Positions 42,244 to 51,802 are shown, numbered from the stretch's first letter. The stretch is 64,000 bases of DNA from Microthrixaceae bacterium (GCA_023957975.1 JAMLGM010000006.1:62001-126000); one strand, 5' to 3'. The notes: a model not told the origin generated them from the letters alone. Translations and numbers: made by a program.

Positions 42244-43377
42244 ATGGCCGACACGAGCGCGGATTGCACGACGACGAGCCCACCCGCCGCCCCACGACCC
42301 CGCTTCGAGAGTCCGACACTCAACAGTGTTGGACGCAGCGCCTGGGCAGTGGTCGGAATCACCCTCGTCGCAGCGGGGGCGATCTACGGGCTCGCCGCGA
42401 TCAGCACGCTGGTACTTCCCCTGGTGTTTGCCGCCGTCTTTGCGATCCTCGCCCAGCCGATGCAGCGCTGGCTGCTCGACCGCCGGATCCCACCGGGGCT
42501 CGCTGCCGGACTCATCGTGTTCGCCATCGCCGCGACCATCATCGGCGTGATAGCGCTCACCGCCCGGGGCCTCATCGAGCAGTACGACCGGATCGCGGAT
42601 GAGGTCGAATCCGCTCTGACGCATTTCGACATCGACAACGCCGATATCGAGGCGATCCGCAACCAACTGCAGAACCTCGGAAGCGGGCTGGGGTCCGGGG
42701 CCGCAGGATCGGTTGCAGCAGGGTTCAGCGCCGTCGGCCGGACCCTGGTCGGGGTGTTGTTGGGCGGGCTGATCTTCTACTACTTCCTCAAGGACGGCTC
42801 GAGAATCCGCCGAGGCGCGGTCAACCGCGCCGCGGCAGATCAGCAGGCCCACCTCAATGCGTTCATCGAGGACACGTTCTTCGTCTTTCGCCGCTACTGG
42901 CTCGGGCGGGCCATCATCTCGGCCGTCGTCGCTGCCGTGGTCGGAATCGGTGCCGCAATCCTGAACCTTCCGTTGATCACCACGATCGTCGTCGTCACCT
43001 TCGTCGGCGGGTTCATCCCGTATCTGGGAGCGCTGATCGGGGGCGCGCTCACCGTCGTCGTCGCGCTGGGTTCGAACGGCATCGTGTCGGCGATCGTCAT
43101 GCTCGGTGTGGTCATGGTCGCCAACATCGTCATCGAGAATCTCGTCGAACCCGCCGTCACCGGCAAGACGCTTCAGATCCACCCGCTCGTCGTCCTGTTG
43201 TCCACCACCCTCGGCGCGACCGTGGCCGGCATTCCCGGCATGATCATGGCCGTTCCCATCGTGGTGATCGCTCAGCGGGCCGTTCCTGTGTATCGCACCG
43301 TCGTTCTCGGCCACCCTTTCGTGGACGTGCCGCTCGATCTGGACCCACTCGACGACGAACCCCAGAAGCGACCATGA
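42244..43377 (+). CDS. AI-2E family transporter (UPF0118)
   Basis: This 377-residue protein has paired N-terminal TM helices (VVGITLVAAGAIYGLAA, LVLPLVFAAVFAILAQPMQRWL), a helical amphipathic middle (LIEQYDRIADEVESAL), and the C-terminal TM bundle with FIPYLGALIGGALTVVVAL and GKTLQIHPLVVLLSTTLGA, the family signature. Members export small solutes, and some act as Na+/H+ antiporters. It overlaps the SLC13-type gene by 4 nt (ATGA), suggesting joint expression. Confidence 0.87.
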   Translation: MADTSADCTTTSPPAAPRPRFESPTLNSVGRSAWAVVGITLVAAGAIYGLAAISTLVLPLVFAAVFAILAQPMQRWLLDRRIPPGLAAGLIVFAIAATIIGVIALTARGLIEQYDRIADEVESALTHFDIDNADIEAIRNQLQNLGSGLGSGAAGSVAAGFSAVGRTLVGVLLGGLIFYYFLKDGSRIRRGAVNRAAADQQAHLNAFIEDTFFVFRRYWLGRAIISAVVAAVVGIGAAILNLPLITTIVVVTFVGGFIPYLGALIGGALTVVVALGSNGIVSAIVMLGVVMVANIVIENLVEPAVTGKTLQIHPLVVLLSTTLGATVAGIPGMIMAVPIVVIAQRAVPVYRTVVLGHPFVDVPLDLDPLDDEPQKRP

Positions 43378-45188
43378 CCGACGCGGCTGTCGCGCTGCTC
43401 GTCCTCGGCGGGGTCATCGCGTTGTTCATGGCGAACCGGTTCCCCGTGGGCTCCGTCGCCGTCGCCACCTCGCTCACGCTGTGGGCCACGGGCCTGTTGA
43501 CCTTCGACGAGGCCGTCGCCGGGTTCGGCGACCCCGTGGTGATCTTCATCGCCACCCTGTTCATCGTCAGCGAAGCCATCGACGCCAACGGCCTCACCAC
43601 CTGGGCTGGGCAACGGGTCGTCGCGATCGCCGGCGACAACATGTCGCGGGTGCTGGTGTCGATCATGGCGTTGTGCGCTGTGCTCACAGCGCTGATCAGT
43701 CTCAACGGATCGGTGGCAGCGCTGTTGCCGATGGCGGTCATGTTGGCCATGAAGCTGAAGGTTCCACCGTCACGTCTATTGATGCCGATGGTGTACGCCG
43801 GTAGCGCCGGTTCGATGCTGGTTCTGATGGGCAGCCCGGTCAACGTCATCGTGTCCGATGCCGCCAGCGAGGTCGGCGAAGGCGCCTTCGGGTTCTTCGA
43901 GTTCGCCGTCCTCGGCGTACCCCTCCTGATCGCCACGATGCTCATCGGCGCCCTGCTGACACGCCGTCTTGTGCCGGATCGTCAGCCCGTCAGCGCCCCA
44001 CCCGACCTCAGCCGGCACGCCCACGCGCTCGCCTCCCACTATCAACTCAGCGAGGGTTTCTACCGGCTTCGAGTTCGCGACAAGTCGCCGCTGATCGGCC
44101 GCAAGGTCGCCTCGTTGCGTTTCGACGATCACCCCACGATCGACCTCATCGCCACACAAGGGGCCGACGGCCTTGCCCGCGCTGTGGAACATGTTCTCGA
44201 ACCCGACGACGTGCTGGTCGTCTCGGGGACCACCGAACACGTCAGCACGTTGGCGGTCGCCGATGGGCTTGCGGTCGCACTCAGCCCCGCGTCGCCGGAC
44301 TCCCCAGACACCCTCATCGGCCGCGAGGCCGGCGTGGCCGAGGTTGTGGTGCCGCCGAGGTCACCGCTGATCGACGAGACGATGTTCCCTGGCATGGTCC
44401 GAGGCGACGACCTCGTGATCCTGGCGATCCAGCGGTACGGCCGAGACTTCGGCGACAAGCCGGTCAAGATCGCTGCGGGCGACTCGATCCTCGTGTGGGG
44501 TTCTTGGGATTCGGTCGACGGCCTCGTCACCGACCGCGACGTCTTGATCGTCGACAGCCCGGACCTCATGCGCCGCCAGGCAGGACCGCTCGGCAAGGCC
44601 GCGACCCGCACCGCAATCATCGTCGGCGCCATGGTGCTGTCGCTCGCCTTCGGTCTCGTTCCCCCTGCCGGCGCCGGCTTGATCGCAGCACTGGCCCTCG
44701 TGTTGAGCGGTTCGATCTCCTCGGCACAGGCCTACCGCGCGGTGTCGTGGGAAACCGTCGTGCTGGTCGGCGGACTCATTCCGATGTCGGCGGCCATCCA
44801 ATCAAGTGGTGCCGCTGACAGCATCGCCGAGCGTGTCATCGACCTCGTGGGTTCGGGTTCGCCGATGCTGTTGATGCTCGCCCTCTTCGCGCTCACCGCG
44901 GTGCTCGGCCTCGTCATCAGCAACACCGCCACCGTGCTCATCGTCTTGCCAGTGGCCTTGTCCGTCGCGGCCGAGACCGGGTACGCCGCCAAGCCCGTGC
45001 TCATGTTGATCGCCGTCGCGAGTTCCGCTGCGGTCCTGACCCCGGTTCAGACCCCGGGCAACATGATGGTGATGGCCCCGGCGGGTTACCGGTTCAGCGA
45101 CTATTGGCGCCTCGGCGCACCGGTTCTGCTCGCATGGCTGGCGATCGCATTGGTCGTGATCCCGATCATGTGGCCGTTCGCGCCCTGA
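43374..45188 (+). CDS. SLC13-family anion transporter with TrkA-C domains
   Basis: This 604-residue protein has N-terminal TM helices with FGDPVVIFIATLFIVSEAID and LISLNGSVAALLPMAVMLAM, then MGSPVNVIVSDAA. Two TrkA-C-like regulatory domains follow (about residues 215-395; LRVRDKSPLIGRKVASLRF and VVVPPRSPLIDETMF). The C-terminal TM half has VGGLIPMSAAIQSSGAAD, ISNTATVLIVLPVAL and TPVQTPGNMMVMAPAGYRFSD. This matches divalent-anion:Na+ (sulfate or dicarboxylate) permeases of the SLC13/CitMHS type. Confidence 0.88.
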   Translation: MTDAAVALLVLGGVIALFMANRFPVGSVAVATSLTLWATGLLTFDEAVAGFGDPVVIFIATLFIVSEAIDANGLTTWAGQRVVAIAGDNMSRVLVSIMALCAVLTALISLNGSVAALLPMAVMLAMKLKVPPSRLLMPMVYAGSAGSMLVLMGSPVNVIVSDAASEVGEGAFGFFEFAVLGVPLLIATMLIGALLTRRLVPDRQPVSAPPDLSRHAHALASHYQLSEGFYRLRVRDKSPLIGRKVASLRFDDHPTIDLIATQGADGLARAVEHVLEPDDVLVVSGTTEHVSTLAVADGLAVALSPASPDSPDTLIGREAGVAEVVVPPRSPLIDETMFPGMVRGDDLVILAIQRYGRDFGDKPVKIAAGDSILVWGSWDSVDGLVTDRDVLIVDSPDLMRRQAGPLGKAATRTAIIVGAMVLSLAFGLVPPAGAGLIAALALVLSGSISSAQAYRAVSWETVVLVGGLIPMSAAIQSSGAADSIAERVIDLVGSGSPMLLMLALFALTAVLGLVISNTATVLIVLPVALSVAAETGYAAKPVLMLIAVASSAAVLTPVQTPGNMMVMAPAGYRFSDYWRLGAPVLLAWLAIALVVIPIMWPFAP

Positions 45189-45241
45189 GCGACCCCGCCG
45201 ACCGCAGCGGTCCGGCCGGCGGTCTTGAACAGACTCATGAT
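45101..45241 (-). CDS. Possible small ORF antisense to transporter end
   Basis: This 46-codon frame (MSLFKTAGRTAAVGGVAQGA...) has a GGAGAA ribosome-binding site 8 nt before the ATG. The N-terminus resembles the short glycine/alanine-rich actinobacterial proteins that begin with a -LxKTAxRTAxVxG- pattern. It overlaps the 3' end of the transporter gene on the other strand by 88 nt, so coding bias cannot be trusted. It may be only a shadow of that gene. Confidence 0.3.
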   Translation of the reverse strand: MMSLFKTAGRTAAVGGVAQGANGHMIGITTNAIASHASRTGAPRRQ

Positions 45242-45302
45242 GGGTTCTCCGGTGATGGACTCGGTTGGAACCGATGACCATGTGGCGGGTGCGTAGCGGG
45301 GG

Positions 45303-46100
45303 TCATCGGGATGCCCACGACGCCGCGGCGATCGCGGCACCGCCGAGCGCCGTCGCGGCTAGAACGATATGTTCGAACCAGGGGCTCGTCGCCACCTCGA
45401 TGTCGAGCAGTGGAACGACCACCGACGTCCACACTGCGACGGCCACCGTGAACGCCAGCACCGTCCGGGCGACAACCGTCGGGATGGCGGACGCCAATCG
45501 AATGCGTCGACGTTGCCACCACAACCCGGCGATGATCGCCCAACCCGCGAGCAGGATGGTGAGATTGATCGCCACACCGGCCGGCAGCGCTCCCTCGCAG
45601 GTGGTACGGCCTGCGGCGATGCGGTAGCGCTCGAGGTCGAGGGAGCTGGCGAACTGCGAGGACAGCGCAATCACCGGGCCCACGACCGCAGTAGCGATGA
45701 GGATCAGCCCTCTCGTTCGCACGAAGAGCGCACGTGCCGCGCTGTAGGCCCCCAGGATGCTGCGTAACGCAAACAGCAACAACAACGCCGACATCGACAG
45801 CGCGGCACCGTTGAGCATCATCTCGTGTGTGAGGCGGCCTCGGTCGACGTCGGCGCCTGTCTCGCCCGCGAGCCGCGCGTAGGTGAGGCTCAAGATGAGC
45901 AACGTGAAGAAGGCAGCGGTGAACACCTCTGCCCCGGCCGACAGATCGTTGCTGTCGCAGTCATCGTCGGTGTGGTCGAGCGGAATCAGAATCGCCAGCA
46001 GCGCAAACCCGCTCAGGAGCCCGGCAACCGCGGAATACCAGCCAGCGGTCGCCGCTGCGTTCAGGCTGGCCGCGCTCAGTCCACAGCTGAGGTCGGTCAT
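45303..46100 (-). CDS. Multi-TM membrane protein of unknown function
   Basis: This 265-residue protein has seven predicted TM helices (for example AGLLSGFALLAILIPL, VFTAAFFTLLILSLTYA, MSALLLLFALRSILGAY and VGPVIALSSQF). A short acidic external loop DHTDDDCDSNDL follows the first helix. No family was recognised, nor any catalytic motif. It is 27 nt downstream of the PF10081 hydrolase gene, so it may be co-transcribed with it. Confidence 0.65.
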   Translation of the reverse strand: MTDLSCGLSAASLNAAATAGWYSAVAGLLSGFALLAILIPLDHTDDDCDSNDLSAGAEVFTAAFFTLLILSLTYARLAGETGADVDRGRLTHEMMLNGAALSMSALLLLFALRSILGAYSAARALFVRTRGLILIATAVVGPVIALSSQFASSLDLERYRIAAGRTTCEGALPAGVAINLTILLAGWAIIAGLWWQRRRIRLASAIPTVVARTVLAFTVAVAVWTSVVVPLLDIEVATSPWFEHIVLAATALGGAAIAAASWASR

Positions 46101-46127
46101 GTCGAAGCGCCCACGTCGACCGTCGCC

Positions 46128-47858
46128 CTATCCCAGGTTGTCGCGCAGCAGGTCGCGCAGCCGGGCCGTGTCGGCCTCAACCCAGCCCTCGGGCGGCCGA
46201 ACCGCCAACCAGCCGTCGACAACGTTCTCGCCGAAGATGTGGCCGTGCCCGGCAGGGACCTCGCCAGCACCGGGCAGGTCCCCGACGATCTGCCAGAACG
46301 CCACGACCGGACGCCACCCGAACGCCGGTGACCGGTCGACAGCATACGGCCGCTCGTTCCAATCCGGCTCCAGCGCCCACAGACCCCAGTTCCACCACGT
46401 CACGGGATCCGATGCGTTCTGGAGGTACACGATTCGCGGCGGATCATCCGCGCTCGGTGGCCCGGGAAGATCGGCGGGCTCCTGGGCGAAAAACACCCCG
46501 GGCACCGACGGCTTCGGCTGCCACTCGGGCGAACCCTCGACCCGATGGCGGGTCAGTTCCTGACGCAACGGGTTGTCGTAGGTCGGGCCGATGAGCAACG
46601 CCCCGTCGCTGAGCGTCTGGATCTCTTCGACGGTCTCGAGCCCGCGCTCCAACCCGAAGGAGCCCAGGCTTTCTCCGAATCCCAGAACCGTCGGGCGGAC
46701 GTCGGGGTCCATCTCGTCGAGATGCTCCATCACGGCGTCCCACATGGCCCGGGTGGTGTCGCCCGGTGGCTTGTCGTCGATCAGCACGGTGATCCAACTC
46801 GGCAGGTAGGAATACTGCATCGCCACCAGCGCCGTGTCGCCGCCGTACAGATACTCGATGGCATCCGCCGCATAGGGGTTGATGTATCCGGTACCCGTAG
46901 CGGTGAACAACACCAGGACCTCGCGCTCGAACGCTCCGGTTCGCTCGAGCTCCTCAACCGCGAGGCGGGCCCGTTCGGCCAGCGAATCGTCGGCGGCCAA
47001 CCCGACGTACACCCGGATCGGCTCCTCGCAGCAGTCGTCACCACCGAAGCTTTCCAACTCGGCGAGCCGAGGTCCGGACCCGATGAAATTGCGGCCTTGG
47101 AATCCCAACTCGTCCCAGTCCACCACCGAACCCGGCCCTCCGGAGCGTTCGGCATTCGTCGGTTGATACATGCCCTCGCGTGTCGAGTGGTCGATCGTGG
47201 AGAACATGGACTGCATGGTCGACACGGCGAGCCGGGCCAGAACCCCCTGGGCGAACCCGACGATCAGCAACAACATGATGAACGATCCGACCGCCATCGA
47301 CACCCGTGGCGGGACGACCCGGTTCAGTGGACGGATCAACGCCCGGGTTCCCGAGCGCACCAAGCGGGAGATGAACAACACCAGCACCGCCACCACGGCG
47401 GCTACCACGACCACATACGCCCGCGTCAGCGCCGGGTCCGGCTCCAGGCCGACCTTGGTGCGCAGTTCGTCCTGCCATCCGCGCGATTTCCAAAGCATCG
47501 TCGCCAAACCGATGACCGAGATCGCACCCAAGGCCATCCAGGCGCGCCGCTTGACCAGCGGTGACGGCTCGCGTCGTACGACCCATCGCCGCAACGCTGC
47601 GCTGAGGCCCGACCCGATACCATACCCGCACACCGCGGCAATGCCGGTGACCACGCTCTGGGTGACCCACCCGCGCGGCAACAACGACGGGCTGAGCGAC
47701 CACAACGCGAACCACAGACCGACGACCAGCCCGCCAAAGGTCAGGCGCGGACGAACCAACCACCGCACCCAGCCCCCGAAGGAATGCTGGGCGCGGTGGC
47801 TCCCGTTGCTGTTGCTCGACGTGTCCTCGGTCTCGAACTCGTTCTCAGTCACACCCAC
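46128..47858 (-). CDS. Membrane-bound alpha/beta-hydrolase (PF10081 type)
   Basis: This 576-residue protein has an N-terminal half with five TM helices (FGGLVVGLWFALWSLSPSLLP, SVVTGIAAVCGYGIG, AWMALGAISVIGLATM, AYVVVVAAVVAVLVLFI, MAVGSFIMLLLIVGFA). A soluble C-terminal domain follows, with GRNFIGSGPRLAELE, VLFTATGTGYINP, the nucleophile elbow VLGFGESLGSFG (Ser), RIVYLQNASDPVTWWN and GHGHIFGENVVDGW (His). It matches the Abhydrolase_9/DUF2319 proteins of actinobacteria, thought to act on cell-envelope lipids. Confidence 0.85.
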   Translation of the reverse strand: MGVTENEFETEDTSSNSNGSHRAQHSFGGWVRWLVRPRLTFGGLVVGLWFALWSLSPSLLPRGWVTQSVVTGIAAVCGYGIGSGLSAALRRWVVRREPSPLVKRRAWMALGAISVIGLATMLWKSRGWQDELRTKVGLEPDPALTRAYVVVVAAVVAVLVLFISRLVRSGTRALIRPLNRVVPPRVSMAVGSFIMLLLIVGFAQGVLARLAVSTMQSMFSTIDHSTREGMYQPTNAERSGGPGSVVDWDELGFQGRNFIGSGPRLAELESFGGDDCCEEPIRVYVGLAADDSLAERARLAVEELERTGAFEREVLVLFTATGTGYINPYAADAIEYLYGGDTALVAMQYSYLPSWITVLIDDKPPGDTTRAMWDAVMEHLDEMDPDVRPTVLGFGESLGSFGLERGLETVEEIQTLSDGALLIGPTYDNPLRQELTRHRVEGSPEWQPKPSVPGVFFAQEPADLPGPPSADDPPRIVYLQNASDPVTWWNWGLWALEPDWNERPYAVDRSPAFGWRPVVAFWQIVGDLPGAGEVPAGHGHIFGENVVDGWLAVRPPEGWVEADTARLRDLLRDNLG

Positions 47859-47876
47859 TCCTCTGTGATCAGTAGA

Positions 47877-49544
47877 TCACAAGGAGATGGGGGCTCCAGG
47901 ACCGAGCGGGATCCCAAAGACCCAGAACACGCCGAACAACAGGATCCACGCCACCGAAATAATGACCACGTACGGCAACATCAACGCCACGATGGTGCCC
48001 ATGCCGGCCTTGCGCTGATAGCGCTGAGCGACCGTCACGATGAACGGCAAATACACCATGAGCGGGGTCATGACGTTGACCGGGCCGTCCCCAACTCGGT
48101 ACGCCGCCAGCACCGTCTGAGGCGCAACGCCGAGCCTCATGAAGATCGGGATGAACACTGGGGCAAAGATCGCCCACTTCGGCACGACCCCGGGAAGGAT
48201 GAAGTCCAACAGGAGAATCACGAGGATCATGGCGATGAGCAACGGCAACGCACCGACGTTCGCCGACTCGAGCACGCCGGCCAACACCACCGCGAGGACC
48301 CGGGGGATGTTCGTGTAGTTGAAGTAGGCGATGAACTGGGAAATCATCAGCAACATGAAGATCAGGCCGGACAGCCCGGCGAAGGTCTTTGTCACCGCCG
48401 CGATCACGTCGTCGCTTGCCGTGATCGTCTTGGCGCCGATGCCGTAGGCGATGCCACAGGCGAGGAACACCAGGGTGATCAGGAAGATCAGGCTCGCCAT
48501 GAACGGCGTGTTGCCGATGATGGCGTCGGTGACGGGGTGGCGCAGGGGCGCACCCGGGGGTGCGACCAGCACGACGATCGCGAGAAGCATCGCGACCATG
48601 GCCCGGAAGGCGAACTTGAGCCCGCGGCGCTCGGCCTCTTCGTCGACCTCGTCGCCGGATGCTGCGCCGCCGCCGACGTAGGCCGGGTCGCCCTCAGCCG
48701 CGTCGTAGGCGCCGAGGCGACGTTCCACGATCCGCTGGGTCACCAGCACCGCCACCGCTGCGAGCAGGAAGGACGACACGATGCCGAAATACAGGTTGGC
48801 CGTCACGTCGAGGTGTTCGCCGGACGAACCGATCGCCTCGTTGGTGATTTCGGTCAGCATCGAGTCGACCGGGGTGATGAGCAGGTTCACCCCGAAGATG
48901 CACCCGACTCCGGCGTAGGCCGCGGCGAGACCCGCCAGCGGGTGTCGCCCGAGCGAATGGAATGCCGCGGCAGATAGAGGTATCAGAATCAGGTAGCCCG
49001 CATCGGATGCGACGCTGGAGAGCACACCGATGAAGATGAGGCTGAAGGCAATCGCTCCTGACGGCGCCACCGAGACCAGTCGACGGATGAGCGCATCCAT
49101 CATCCCCGCCTGCTCGGCGACCCCGACGCCCGCCATCGCCACGAACGTCACGGCGACGACCGCGAACCCGGCGAAGTTGTTAACAAAGGTGCTGAGGATG
49201 TAGCGGATCCCATCGATCGACAACAGGTTCCGAACCGGGTAGGTGACTTCCTGAACCGTGTAGTCGGGAAGTTCGGCTTCCTGCCCGGTCAGGAGATCCC
49301 ACGCGACGATCGAGCCGCCGAGTTGGCCCTGGAGATCGTGGAGTTCGGCTTTGGGGACCGGCGTCACGACTTCCTCGGTGACCGACACATCGAAGATGGA
49401 CAGCACCATCGACAACACCGCCACACCGGCGATGAGGTACAGGAACATGATCACCGGGTGCGGGACCTTGTTGCCGATCGTCTCGATCTTGTCGAGGAAG
49501 CCCGAGGACTCGCCTTCGGGGGCCACTGCCGCTGTGTCGTTCAT
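47877..49544 (-). CDS. AbgT-family transporter
   Basis: This 555-residue protein follows the AbgT/MtrF family from start to end: IGNKVPHPVIMFLYLI, FVNNFAGFAVVAVTFVAMAGVG, SDAGYLILIPLSAAAFHSLG, NLLITPVDSMLTEI, SQFIAYFNYTNIPRVLAV, DFILPGVVPKWAIFAPVFIP and YRVGDGPVNVMTPLMVYLPF. The E. coli member imports p-aminobenzoyl-glutamate; other members are sulfonamide exporters. It lies 51 nt after the leucyl aminopeptidase gene, fitting uptake followed by peptide-bond hydrolysis, though this pairing is inferred. A small hairpin (TGTGATC-AGTA-GATCACA) overlaps its stop. Confidence 0.92.
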   Translation of the reverse strand: MNDTAAVAPEGESSGFLDKIETIGNKVPHPVIMFLYLIAGVAVLSMVLSIFDVSVTEEVVTPVPKAELHDLQGQLGGSIVAWDLLTGQEAELPDYTVQEVTYPVRNLLSIDGIRYILSTFVNNFAGFAVVAVTFVAMAGVGVAEQAGMMDALIRRLVSVAPSGAIAFSLIFIGVLSSVASDAGYLILIPLSAAAFHSLGRHPLAGLAAAYAGVGCIFGVNLLITPVDSMLTEITNEAIGSSGEHLDVTANLYFGIVSSFLLAAVAVLVTQRIVERRLGAYDAAEGDPAYVGGGAASGDEVDEEAERRGLKFAFRAMVAMLLAIVVLVAPPGAPLRHPVTDAIIGNTPFMASLIFLITLVFLACGIAYGIGAKTITASDDVIAAVTKTFAGLSGLIFMLLMISQFIAYFNYTNIPRVLAVVLAGVLESANVGALPLLIAMILVILLLDFILPGVVPKWAIFAPVFIPIFMRLGVAPQTVLAAYRVGDGPVNVMTPLMVYLPFIVTVAQRYQRKAGMGTIVALMLPYVVIISVAWILLFGVFWVFGIPLGPGAPISL

Positions 49545-49595
49545 TGCTGGGCTCCTGTGCCTGACAGTGTTAGGGCCTGATCACCAACGTCTCGG

Positions 49596-51062
49596 TCAGC
49601 CCACCAGATCGCGGAGGTACTGGGCGACGAGGCGCACACCGGCCCCGGTCGCCCCGGCCGCCTGGTACGGCTTGACCGGCTTGTCGAGCCAACCCGTCGC
49701 TGCGATGTCGAGGTGGGCAAAGGGAACGTCGCCGGCGAAATGAGCGAGGAAAGCCCCTGCGGTGATCGAACCGCCGGCCGGCCCCGCGAGGTTTTTCACA
49801 TCCGCGATCTCGCTCTTGACCATCTCGCGGTATTCCTCCCACAGCGGGAGCTGCCAGGCGCGGTCGCCGGCGGACTCGCCGGCGGCGAGCAACGCGTCGG
49901 CAAGGCTCTGATCGGTCGACATGAGCCCGGTCGCGTGGTGGGCCAGCGCAATGATCGCGGCGCCGGTGAGCGTGGACAGTTCCACGATCGCCGCGGGGTT
50001 GTAGCGCTGTGCGTAATGCAGACCGTCGCTCAGGATCACCCGGCCTTCGGCGTCGGTGTTGAGCACCTCGATGGTCGACCCCGACAGGGTCGTGACGACG
50101 TCGCCCGGGCGGAAGGACCGGCCGCTCGGCATGTTCTCGGCCGACGGAACGAGCCCGACGAGGTGGACCGGCAACTGCAGTTCGGCGGCGACCTTCATCG
50201 CCCCGTAGACCGCCGCTCCGCCGCCCATGTCGTTCTTCATGTTGGTCATGAAGTCGCCGACCTTGATGTTGAGACCACCCGAGTCGAAGGTCAGACCCTT
50301 GCCGACGAGGCACACGGTCGGGACCCCTTCGAGGTCGGCGCCGTATTCCATGATGATGAAGCGCGGCGGGCTGTCCGAACCCTTGCCCACGGCGAGGACT
50401 CCCCCGAATCCCTGCGCTTCGAGTTCGTTCTCGTCGAGCACCGTCACCGAGATGGACGGCACCTGCTCGCCGAGTTCGACGGCCCGCTGGGCAAGTTGTG
50501 GCGGAGTCTTCTCAGCCCCCGGGGTGTTGACGAGGTCGCGTGCGAACACGACGCCGTTGCCGACGATCGTGCCGGTTGCAACACCGCCGCTCACCGCGTC
50601 GAGTTCAGTTGCGCCGACGAGCACCTCCACCGCCTCGATTTCGTGGGACTCGGCGTCGCTCAGGTTGGTGCGATAGCGAAGGAAGCGGTAGTTGCCTAAC
50701 AGGAGACCGACGGCCACCGCCTCGCCGAGTTCGGCCCCGGCGACCACGAGCCCTTCAGGAAGCCCCATCGCGACCGTGGCCTCGCCGAAGCCTCGCGCGA
50801 CACGAATCGCCGAGGCGGCCGCCTGGCGGATGCGTTCACCATCGACCTTGTCGGCCTCGCCCAACCCCACCAGCACGAGCCGTGTCGGAAGGCCCTCGGT
50901 GCGGGGGTAGACGACGACGGTCTGGTTCGGCTTGCCCGTAAAGTCGGCTGCCTCCACCGAAGACGCTAGGGAATCGGGAAGGTCGGTATCGCCGAGCCAA
51001 CCCAAAATGCCCACCGATGCGGCAGATTCCAGTACCGACCCGACGCTCACCTCGATCTTCAT
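49596..51062 (-). CDS. pepA: Leucyl aminopeptidase (M17)
   Basis: This 488-residue M17 metallopeptidase has a variable N-terminal domain (residues 1-165) and a catalytic domain with NTPGAEKTPPQLA, VGKGLTFDSGGLNIK (metal-binding Lys and Asp, around residue 260), MKNDMGGGAAV, EVLNTDAEGRVIL (metal Asp/Glu and the bicarbonate-site Arg, around residue 335) and the C-terminal DIAATGW. It cleaves N-terminal residues from peptides as a cytosolic homohexamer with two divalent metals. The start overlaps the CPBP gene stop by 4 nt. Confidence 0.92.
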   Translation of the reverse strand: MKIEVSVGSVLESAASVGILGWLGDTDLPDSLASSVEAADFTGKPNQTVVVYPRTEGLPTRLVLVGLGEADKVDGERIRQAAASAIRVARGFGEATVAMGLPEGLVVAGAELGEAVAVGLLLGNYRFLRYRTNLSDAESHEIEAVEVLVGATELDAVSGGVATGTIVGNGVVFARDLVNTPGAEKTPPQLAQRAVELGEQVPSISVTVLDENELEAQGFGGVLAVGKGSDSPPRFIIMEYGADLEGVPTVCLVGKGLTFDSGGLNIKVGDFMTNMKNDMGGGAAVYGAMKVAAELQLPVHLVGLVPSAENMPSGRSFRPGDVVTTLSGSTIEVLNTDAEGRVILSDGLHYAQRYNPAAIVELSTLTGAAIIALAHHATGLMSTDQSLADALLAAGESAGDRAWQLPLWEEYREMVKSEIADVKNLAGPAGGSITAGAFLAHFAGDVPFAHLDIAATGWLDKPVKPYQAAGATGAGVRLVAQYLRDLVG

Positions 51063-51727
51063 GTCATTCCTCCAAAACGGGATCCCGCGCAGTACGCGAC
51101 AGCGTAGCCAACACTGTTGAGAGCGAGGTGCGCAAACGCGGGCGAAATCACACTTTTTGTCGTTCGGCGGAGCCCGGCGAAGGCGAAACCCGCTGCGGTC
51201 GTCGCGAGCACCGTGCCGGCCACGAGCCACGGACCTGCCACCTCAACGCCCGCCGTGTCCGGCGACGTCACCGCCCCGCCGGTTGCCGCCGGGTAGAGGT
51301 GCCACATTCCGAACAGCACCGCGTTAACCACCAGCGCAGTCCGCGATTCCCACAGCCGCTCCCCTAAACCGAACAGCACTCCCCGGAACGCGAACTCCTC
51401 GACCGCCACGGTGCCGAGCGGGATGACCACGAAAATGCGCCACGCCGCCTCGGCGCCGCTGCCGGCGACCCGCTCGTCGGTGACGAGCCCAAGCGCCCCG
51501 CCGAGTATCACCAAGATCGCAATGCCAACAAAGACGATCGCCCCGACCCGTAGTCCACGACGCGCTGTTCCGCGACCCAAGCCGAGTTCGTCACGGGTCA
51601 ACCCGGCGCGCCACACCACGAGACCGAGCGCAGCCATCACGACGACCTGCCACACCCCGTTGGGAGCGTGATCACGCGTCAGGTTGACGACGGCCAGAAC
51701 GACGACGACGGCGACAAACGCTGGCAT
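51059..51727 (-). CDS. CPBP (CAAX-like) intramembrane protease
   Basis: This 222-residue membrane protein has the three CPBP glutamate-protease/ABI motifs: VAVEEFAFRGVLFG (Glu-Glu-x-x-x-Arg), VLFGMWHLYPA (Phe-x-x-x-His) and FAHLALNSVGYA (His/Asn). About six TM helices are present. Family members cleave or process membrane-bound peptides, including bacteriocin-linked substrates; the target here is unknown. It overlaps pepA by 4 nt and is divergent from the beta-helix protein gene. Confidence 0.88.
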   Translation of the reverse strand: MPAFVAVVVVLAVVNLTRDHAPNGVWQVVVMAALGLVVWRAGLTRDELGLGRGTARRGLRVGAIVFVGIAILVILGGALGLVTDERVAGSGAEAAWRIFVVIPLGTVAVEEFAFRGVLFGLGERLWESRTALVVNAVLFGMWHLYPAATGGAVTSPDTAGVEVAGPWLVAGTVLATTAAGFAFAGLRRTTKSVISPAFAHLALNSVGYAVAYCAGSRFGGMT

Positions 51728-51752
51728 GCCAGCGGGACACTACCCGGCCGCG

Positions 51753-51802
51753 CTGCCGGCGGTCGCCAGCAGTCGCCGGCACGGCTGTCGGGCTACGGGT
51801 GC
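51753..51802. repeat. Left direct repeat of the surface-protein segment
   Basis: CTGCCGGCGGTCGCC and GGCACGGCTGTCGGGCTACG GGTGC, with a 10-bp internal duplication AGCAGTCGCC between them. Apart from that insertion and one base it equals 56266-56305 in the same orientation. Confidence 0.8.

Noticed and set aside
45197-45216. Strong terminator after the SLC13-type gene
   Set aside because: The GCCGACCG/CGGTCCGGC stem needs a bulge and has no T-run; it is too weak to list and coincides with GC-rich antisense coding potential.
47864-47881. TGTGATC-AGTA-GATCACA as a CRP operator
   Set aside because: The spacing (4 nt) is wrong for CRP half-sites, and it overlaps the AbgT gene's stop; at most a weak hairpin.
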